A DNA stretch of 64,000 nt from Streptomyces sp. KL109B. Lineage in GTDB: Bacteria; Actinomycetota; Actinomycetes; Streptomycetales; Streptomycetaceae. Under the pieces are notes generated by a model. The model made no database searches, was not told the origin of the DNA, and saw only the letters and a list, made by a program, of their open reading frames with translations. Location: assembly GCF_030766935.1 (NCBI RefSeq), contig NZ_JASERL010000007.1:310001-374000 (forward strand), given 5' to 3'. How positions within the stretch are numbered: the stretch's first letter is position 1; each line of letters opens with the position of its first letter. This document shows positions 59,280 through 64,000 of this stretch, piece by piece. The translations under genes and the position numbers were made by a program.

Positions 59280-59519
59280 TCAGCCCAGCAGGACGTCGTC
59301 GTCGCCCAGGCGCTTGAGCTCGCGCACGAGCAGGGCGAGGCCGGTGACGATGGCGGCGGCGGACACGACGCCGTCCACGAGACGCAGCGTGTCGTTCTCG
59401 GTGCGCGCCTTCTTCATCTGCTTCGCGACGCTGATCGCGCCGAAAGCGGTCGTCCCGATCGACAGGTACGTGCCGGACTTGGACTTCTTGAAGCCCTTGG
59501 CCTTGTTGATTGCACTCAC
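59280..59519 (-). CDS. 79-residue membrane-associated protein between gatA and gatB
   Basis: Starts with GTG 59519, which overlaps the gatA stop by four bases (GTGA), and ends 20 bases before gatB. The protein reads MSAINKAKGFKKSKSGTYLS and has one or two hydrophobic segments (LSIGTTAFGAISVAKQMKKA; LVDGVVSAAAIVTGLALLVR) and a basic N-terminus. Length, coupling and continuous coding indicate a real gene. I do not know its function; it could be a small membrane or scaffold protein linked to GatCAB expression. Confidence 0.68.
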   Translation of the reverse strand: MSAINKAKGFKKSKSGTYLSIGTTAFGAISVAKQMKKARTENDTLRLVDGVVSAAAIVTGLALLVRELKRLGDDDVLLG

Positions 59520-61009
59520 AGCGACGGAGCCTCCTCGAGCAACGGGTGTCCCCACTTTTCCACGAAAGCGGCCTCGACGGCGGACCCCACCTTGTACAGG
59601 CGGTCGTCCTTCATCGCGGGCGCGATGATCTGGAGCCCGACCGGCAGTCCGTCCTCGGGGGCGAGACCGCACGGGAGCGACATCGCGGCGTTGCCCGCCA
59701 TGTTCGTCGGGATGGTGCAGACGTCCGCGAGGTACATCGCCATCGGGTCGTCGGTGCGCTCGCCGATCGGGAAGGCGGTGGTCGGCGTCGTCGGGGAGAC
59801 GATCACGTCGACCTGCTCGAAGGCGGCCTCGAACTCGCGCGTGATCAGCGTGCGCACCTTCTGGGCGCTGCCGTAGTACGCGTCGTAGTAGCCGCTCGAC
59901 AGGGCGTACGTGCCGAGGATGACGCGGCGCTTCACCTCGTCGCCGAAGCCGGCCTCGCGGGTCAGCGCGGTGACGTCCTCGGCGGAGTGCGAGCCGTCGT
60001 CGCCGGCGCGCAGGCCGTAGCGCATGGCGTCGAACCGGGCGAGGTTCGAGGAGCACTCGGACGGCGCGATCAGGTAGTACGCGGACAGGGCGAGGTCGAA
60101 CGTCGGGCAGTCCAGCTCGACGACCTCGGCGCCCAGCTCCTTGAGCAGCTCGACCGACTCGTCGAAGCGCTGCACGACACCGGCCTGGTAGCCCTCGCCG
60201 CGGAACTGCTTGACGACGCCTACGCGCATCCCGGCGACGGAGCCGTTCTTCGCGGCCTCGACGACGGCCGGGACCGGGGCGTCGATGGACGTGGAGTCCA
60301 GCGGGTCGTGCCCGGCGATGGCCTCGTGGAGGAGGGCCGCGTCGAGGACCGTACGGGCGCAGGGCCCGCCCTGGTCGAGGGAGGACGAGAACGCGATCAG
60401 GCCGTGCCGCGACACGCCGCCGTAGGTCGGCTTCACGCCGACGGTGCCGGTGACGGCGGCGGGCTGGCGGATGGAGCCGCCGGTGTCCGTGCCGATCGCG
60501 AGGGGGGCCTCGTACGCGGCGAGGGAGGCGGAGGAACCGCCGCCGGAGCCGCCGGGGATCCGGGTGAGGTCCCACGGGTTGCCGGTCGGCCCGTACGCGC
60601 TGTTCTCGGTGGAGGACCCCATGGCGAACTCGTCCATGTTGGTCTTGCCGAGGATGACGACGTCGGCGGCCTTCAGCTTCTTCGTGAGCGTCGCGTCGTA
60701 CGGCGGGATCCAGTTCTCGAGGATCTTGGAACCGGCCGTGGTGGGGACGCCCTCGGTGGCGAAGATGTCCTTGAGCGCGAGCGGGACGCCGGCGAGGGGG
60801 CCGAGCTTCTCGCCGTTCTTGACCTTCTCGTCCACGGCGCGGGCCTGCGCGAGGGCGCCCTCGCGGTCGACGTGCAGGAAGGCGTGCACCTTCTCGTCGA
60901 CGGCCTCGATCCGGGCCAAGTGGGCCTCGGTGACCTCGACGGCGGTGAGCTCGCCGGAGGCGATCTTCGCCGCGATCTCGGCGGCGGTGAGCTTGATGAT
61001 GTCCGTCAT
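59516..61009 (-). CDS. gatA: Asp-tRNA(Asn)/Glu-tRNA(Gln) amidotransferase subunit A
   Basis: The glutaminase (amidase-signature) subunit of GatCAB. The 497-residue protein has the Ser-cisSer-Lys triad in GVPLALKDIFATEGVPTTAG (Lys), PGGSGGGSSASLAA (cis-Ser) and GTDTGGSIRQPAAVTG (nucleophile Ser). It begins six bases after the gatC stop. GGAGGA precedes ATG 61009. All motifs are intact. Confidence 0.96.
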   Translation of the reverse strand: MTDIIKLTAAEIAAKIASGELTAVEVTEAHLARIEAVDEKVHAFLHVDREGALAQARAVDEKVKNGEKLGPLAGVPLALKDIFATEGVPTTAGSKILENWIPPYDATLTKKLKAADVVILGKTNMDEFAMGSSTENSAYGPTGNPWDLTRIPGGSGGGSSASLAAYEAPLAIGTDTGGSIRQPAAVTGTVGVKPTYGGVSRHGLIAFSSSLDQGGPCARTVLDAALLHEAIAGHDPLDSTSIDAPVPAVVEAAKNGSVAGMRVGVVKQFRGEGYQAGVVQRFDESVELLKELGAEVVELDCPTFDLALSAYYLIAPSECSSNLARFDAMRYGLRAGDDGSHSAEDVTALTREAGFGDEVKRRVILGTYALSSGYYDAYYGSAQKVRTLITREFEAAFEQVDVIVSPTTPTTAFPIGERTDDPMAMYLADVCTIPTNMAGNAAMSLPCGLAPEDGLPVGLQIIAPAMKDDRLYKVGSAVEAAFVEKWGHPLLEEAPSL

Positions 61010-61015
61010 GGTGGG

Positions 61016-61312
61016 TTAGTCCTCCCCCAGGATCTGCGGCACCTTGAAACGCTGCTGCTCCTGGGCCGGGGCGCCGGAGAGCGCCTGCTCGGGGGTGAGC
61101 GACGGACGGACCTCGTCCTTGCGCATGACGTTCGTCAGCGGCAGCGGGTGCGAAGTCGGCGGTACGTCTTGGTCGGCGACCTCACTGACGCGGGCGACCG
61201 CGCCGATGATGTCGTCGAGCTGGCCTGCGAAGTGGTCGAGCTCTTCGGGCTTCAGCTCCAGACGCGCCAGCCGGGCGAGGTGGGCGACCTCCTCGCGCGT
61301 GATGCCAGGCAT
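61016..61312 (-). CDS. gatC: Asp-tRNA(Asn)/Glu-tRNA(Gln) amidotransferase subunit C
   Basis: The 98-residue linker subunit that wraps around GatA. MPGITREEVAHLARLARLEL is the typical start and PLTNVMRKDEVRPSLTPEQA is the conserved C-terminal part. ATG 61312 has GAGGA five bases upstream; a GTG at 61324 would add four residues. It is the first gene of the operon; the promoter must lie in 61313-61500. Confidence 0.93.
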   Translation of the reverse strand: MPGITREEVAHLARLARLELKPEELDHFAGQLDDIIGAVARVSEVADQDVPPTSHPLPLTNVMRKDEVRPSLTPEQALSGAPAQEQQRFKVPQILGED

Positions 61313-61439
61313 GCGGATCCTCACGGGGTGCGTTTTCTCGGTTTGGGCCCAATCCTATGGGGCGCGGCGCCGTGGTCGGTAAACGGTTTAGGGGGGCGGG
61401 GCCCGGTTCCCGCCGAGTACCGGTCACACGTGGCTGGGC

Positions 61440-61459
61440 GCGCAGTTCCCCGCGCCCCT
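61440..61459 (+). repeat. Dispersed repeat GCGCAGTTCCCCGCGCCCCT
   Basis: An exact copy of the motif at 6187-6206. The neighbouring array holds its inverted form. Confidence 0.65.
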
Positions 61460-61500
61460 GAAAGGCGCACTGCGTGCGCCATCTCAGGGTCGGCCTCAGC

Positions 61501-61690
61501 CACGGGTAGGCGCCCTGGGGGCGCGGAGAACTGCACGACCTCGGCCACGGGTGACCATCTTGGGAGCGCGGAGAACTGCACGACGCCAGCCACGGGTGAC
61601 CATCTTGGGAGCGCGGAGAACTGCGCGACCTCGGCCACGGGTGACCATCTTGGGGGCGCGGGGAACTGCGCGACCTCGGCCACGGGGGCC
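61501..61690. repeat. 45-bp tandem array
   Basis: The unit starts CACGGGTGACCATCTTGGGA and contains GCGCGGAGAACTGC. Copies of CACGGG occur at 61501, 61546, 61591, 61636 and 61681, an exact 45-base period. The core GGGGCGCGGAGAACTGC is the inverted form of the dispersed repeat at 61440. Confidence 0.92.
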
Positions 61691-61753
61691 CGCACCGCCG
61701 GCGGCACCCGCGCCGCCCGCCCAGGGCAGACCCCCACCCCGGTGCGGCACACC

Positions 61754-63979
61754 TCAGCCGAGGGGCCCGCGCTCATCGACCTGGGACGCCGGAAGCGCCG
61801 CAGGCAACCGTTGCCAGCCCCGATCGCCGCGCGCCCGCAGCCACGCCGTCGTCTCGTCCGGCGGCATCGCGGCGGCGACCAGCCAGCCCTGCACCGCGTC
61901 GCAGCCCAGGTCCCGAAGCCGCTCCCACGTCTCGTCGTCCTCGACGCCCTCCGCCACGACCAGCAGCCCGAGGGAGTGCGCGAGGTCGACCGTGCACCGC
62001 ACGATCTCCGCGTCCTCGTTGTCCACGGCGAGCCGCGCCACGAACGACCGGTCGATCTTCAGCTCGCTCACCGGGAGCCGCCGCAGGTGCACCAGCGACG
62101 AGTAACCCGTACCGAAGTCGTCGAGCGACATCTTCACGCCGTGCCCGGTCAGCCCGGCCAGGGTGTCCGCGGCGCGCTGCGGGTCCTCCAGGAGTACGTG
62201 CTCCGTTATCTCGAGCTGCAACGACCCGGCAGGGACCCCGTGCCGCGCAAGCCGCGCCGCGACCGCTCCCGCGAAGCCCGGCGTGTGGACGTCGCGCGGC
62301 GACACGTTCACGGCGACCGGAACGTGCAGCCCCTGCGCCCGCCACCGCGCGACCTGCGCGAGGGCGGTCTCCAGGACGTACTCCGTCAGATGCGGCATGA
62401 GCCCGGACGACTCGGCGATGGCGATGAACTCGTCCGGCGGCACCTTCCCGCGCTCCGGATGCACCCACCGTACGAGCGCCTCGAGACCCGCCACCTGTCC
62501 GTCGAACCGGACCTTCGGCTGGTAGTGCAGCGCCACCTCGCCCGCGTCGAGCGCGCGCCGCAGGTCGCCCAACAGGCCGAGCCGGTCGGGGGTGTTGGAG
62601 TCCCGCTTCGATTCGTACACCTCGACGCCCGTGCGGTCCCGCTTCGCCTGGTACATCGCGACGTCGGCCCGGCGCAGCAGGCCCTCCGCGTCCAGCGCGT
62701 GGTCGGGGAAGACGGCGAGTCCCGCGCTCGCCTCCAGTACGAGGGTCAGCCCGTCCAGGTCGAGAGGGGAGCCGAGCGTGGCCACGAGATTGCGGGCCAC
62801 GCGCGTCGCGGACGTCGTGGAGTCGGCGACCGGCAGCAGCACGGCGAACTCGTCGCCGCCGAGCCGCGCGACCTCCGCGCCGCGCGGCAGCGCCGCTCTC
62901 AGCCGATCCGCGACCTGCAACAGGAGCCGGTCACCGGCGAGATGACCGAGCGTGTCGTTGACCGACCGGAACCGGTCGAGGTCGATCAGCATCAGCGCGC
63001 TGCGCACCCCGATCCGCTCGGCGTCGTCGAGCGCGGTCCAGGTGCGTTCGAGGAGCCACTGCCGGTTGGGGAGGCCGGTGAGCGGATCGCGCAGCTGCTC
63101 CTCGGCGCGGGCCCGGGCGATCCACAGCGTGGAGTCGAGCGCGATCAGCGGGATCGCGAACAGCGGCAGCAGCACCGGAAGCGCGATCGCGACGACGCAG
63201 ATCAGCGGCGCGATCCCGAGCAGCGCGACGGCGACCAGGCCCTGTCGCACGAGCGCGGTACGGGCGACGGTCGGAAGCCCCGAGTTCGGTGGTGCATGCA
63301 CGTACCAGAGCAGGGTGCGGGTGATCAGCAGATACGCGATCGCCGCGAGGGCCACCTCCGGCACCGTGGCGAGGTCCCAGTCCTCCGGTTTCCACGGCGT
63401 CTCGACGGACGGTACGCGGCCGAACGCGGCGAGGACGAGGGCGCCCGCCCCGATACCGAGGATGTCTATCGCGCCGTGCAGCAGCCCCTGGCGCCAGCAG
63501 TGCCTGCGGGCGATGCCGACGAGCACGACGACCGTGAGGCTGACCATGCCCGCGGGCACCCAGCCGTACAGGAGCAGTACGGCGAGGGTGAGGGCGGCGC
63601 CGGATCCGGTGCCGCCCCACCAGCGGTCGCGGCCGAGCGCGACGAGGTGGCCGACGATGATCCCGGTCAGGATCGCCAGGCACCAGCCGACCGTGCCGGA
63701 CGGGAAGAGCGCGTGCTGCTCCGCGAACGCCCAGTAGAAGCCGGCGCCGAGCACCACGGCGGCCAGCGCCACCACCACGCCGGGCAGCAGCGGCACGAGC
63801 GCGGCACGCGAGGCCTCCGGCTGCCCGGCGACGTGCTGGTACTGATTGCGCGCGGGCGTCGCCACCCCGACCCGGCCACCCGAGGGAAGGGCTCCTGGAA
63901 GCGGCGCGGCCGGCGCCCCCTTCCCCGGCCGGGCGGGCCTGCCGCCGGGACGAACAGGACTGGCGGAGCGGGCGGACAC
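61754..63979 (-). CDS. rmdB: Membrane-bound GGDEF/EAL protein (RmdB-like)
   Basis: A protein of at least 741 residues; the frame stays open from GTG 63979 to the window edge, so the true start may lie outside. Order: about 60 disordered residues, eight or so membrane helices (about 62-290), GGDEF domain with intact RLGGDEFAVL (about residue 372), then EAL domain with intact GLEALVRW (about 498), NVSPRDVHTPGF, LEITEHVLLED, LDDFGTGYSSL and LKIDRSFV. Both sites look catalytically complete, in contrast to the CdgC-like protein. In Streptomyces, RmdB acts as a cyclic-di-GMP phosphodiesterase controlling development; the assignment here rests on domain order and neighbours. Confidence 0.82.
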   Translation of the reverse strand: MSARSASPVRPGGRPARPGKGAPAAPLPGALPSGGRVGVATPARNQYQHVAGQPEASRAALVPLLPGVVVALAAVVLGAGFYWAFAEQHALFPSGTVGWCLAILTGIIVGHLVALGRDRWWGGTGSGAALTLAVLLLYGWVPAGMVSLTVVVLVGIARRHCWRQGLLHGAIDILGIGAGALVLAAFGRVPSVETPWKPEDWDLATVPEVALAAIAYLLITRTLLWYVHAPPNSGLPTVARTALVRQGLVAVALLGIAPLICVVAIALPVLLPLFAIPLIALDSTLWIARARAEEQLRDPLTGLPNRQWLLERTWTALDDAERIGVRSALMLIDLDRFRSVNDTLGHLAGDRLLLQVADRLRAALPRGAEVARLGGDEFAVLLPVADSTTSATRVARNLVATLGSPLDLDGLTLVLEASAGLAVFPDHALDAEGLLRRADVAMYQAKRDRTGVEVYESKRDSNTPDRLGLLGDLRRALDAGEVALHYQPKVRFDGQVAGLEALVRWVHPERGKVPPDEFIAIAESSGLMPHLTEYVLETALAQVARWRAQGLHVPVAVNVSPRDVHTPGFAGAVAARLARHGVPAGSLQLEITEHVLLEDPQRAADTLAGLTGHGVKMSLDDFGTGYSSLVHLRRLPVSELKIDRSFVARLAVDNEDAEIVRCTVDLAHSLGLLVVAEGVEDDETWERLRDLGCDAVQGWLVAAAMPPDETTAWLRARGDRGWQRLPAALPASQVDERGPLG

Positions 63980-64000
63980 CGCCGCGTGCTCGTCCCGCGC

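Larger units (their letters stand above)
61313..61753. other. Gene-free 440-base region upstream of gatC, filled with repeats
   Basis: Holds, from left to right, the gat promoter region (not resolved), one forward copy of the GCGCAGTTCCCCGCGCCCCT repeat at 61440-61459, the 45-bp tandem array at 61501-61690, and a GC-rich stretch up to the RmdB-like gene. Long open frames in it result from the array period being a multiple of three and do not look like real genes. Confidence 0.7.

Noticed and set aside
61501..61690. Could the 45-bp array be a CRISPR?
   Set aside because: The whole 45-base unit is repeated, with no variable spacers, and no cas genes are nearby.
61321..61776. An open frame encoding repeated ALPRWSPVAEVAQFS units
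   Set aside because: It is a by-product of the 45-bp array, has no ribosome-binding site, and overlaps the RmdB-like gene end and the gatC promoter region.
1..64000. Prophage, integrative element or biosynthetic gene cluster
   Set aside because: I found no integrase, phage structural gene, relaxase, attachment repeats next to a tRNA, or polyketide or peptide synthase genes.

Overview
The window is a high-GC, densely packed stretch that reads as Streptomyces chromosome core. The markers are very high third-position GC, many GTG starts, the ilvB leader peptide MRTRILVLGKRVG, rare TTA leucine codons, LAL-type LuxR regulators, and dispersed intergenic repeats of the kinds built on CGGGGTCCGGGGCRGAGCCCCG and GCGCAGTTCCCCGCGCCCCT. 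From memory, the order cimA, ureAB-ureC, ilvE, leuB, serA, ilvC-ilvN-ilvB, cdgC, gatB-gatA-gatC, rmdB matches a conserved segment of the S. coelicolor chromosome; I could not check this. I see no prophage, integrative element, CRISPR array, rRNA or tRNA.

Layout. 1-1.7 kb holds the 3' part of a secreted GH30 glycosidase with a ricin-type lectin tail. 1.8-6.1 kb holds citramalate synthase behind an Ile-rich leader peptide and attenuator, an MHS-type transporter and a DUF2891 protein. 6.2-11.4 kb is a complete 5-oxoproline (pyroglutamate) module: pyroglutamyl peptidase and the DUF979/DUF969 membrane pair on the minus strand, divergent from pxpA and a pxpB-pxpC fusion, with the same palindrome placed between -35 and -10 of both promoters. 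11.5-17.0 kb holds a secreted beta-propeller, a TetR regulator, agmatine deiminase, and a divergent urease (fused gamma/beta plus alpha) without accessory genes. 17.2-22.8 kb holds ilvE, leuB, a Tat-exported purple acid phosphatase, a 47-residue protein and a TTA-containing oxidoreductase. 22.9-28.1 kb is the proline-degradation locus (putA, pruA, divergent PucR-type regulator) and a TTA-containing acetyltransferase. 28.3-35.7 kb holds a TetR/MFS efflux pair with a repeat-rich operator, an SMI1/KNR4 protein and a LAL regulator. 35.7-44.4 kb holds serA, the ilvBNC operon with its attenuator, and a CdgC-like GGDEF/EAL membrane protein. 44.7-55.3 kb is a mix: hydroxyacid dehydrogenase, aldo/keto reductase, sugar-dehydrogenase lipoprotein, a second LAL regulator with a coupled 63-residue gene, an MMPL transporter and a GNAT. 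55.5-56.3 kb is the wreck of a sugar ABC transporter locus. 56.3-64 kb holds an ArsB/NhaD-type transporter, the gatC-gatA-orf79-gatB operon, a 45-bp tandem array and an RmdB-like GGDEF/EAL protein.

How the genes work together. The largest theme is branched-chain amino acid synthesis (cimA, leuB, ilvE, ilvB, ilvN, ilvC) plus serine synthesis (serA). Isoleucine could be made from pyruvate through citramalate. cimA and ilvB share a control architecture: a short leader peptide, then a terminator whose first base lies 55 positions beyond the last base of the leader stop codon in both. The second theme is nitrogen scavenging: pyroglutamate, proline, agmatine and urea-like amides. Two cyclic-di-GMP enzymes lie in the right-hand part, one with a degenerate EAL site and a TTA codon. 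Another theme is short tandem arrays (periods 6, 9, 12 and 45 bp, all multiples of three) at gene ends, and intergenic repeats that have entered the pxpB-pxpC coding sequence to form its linker.
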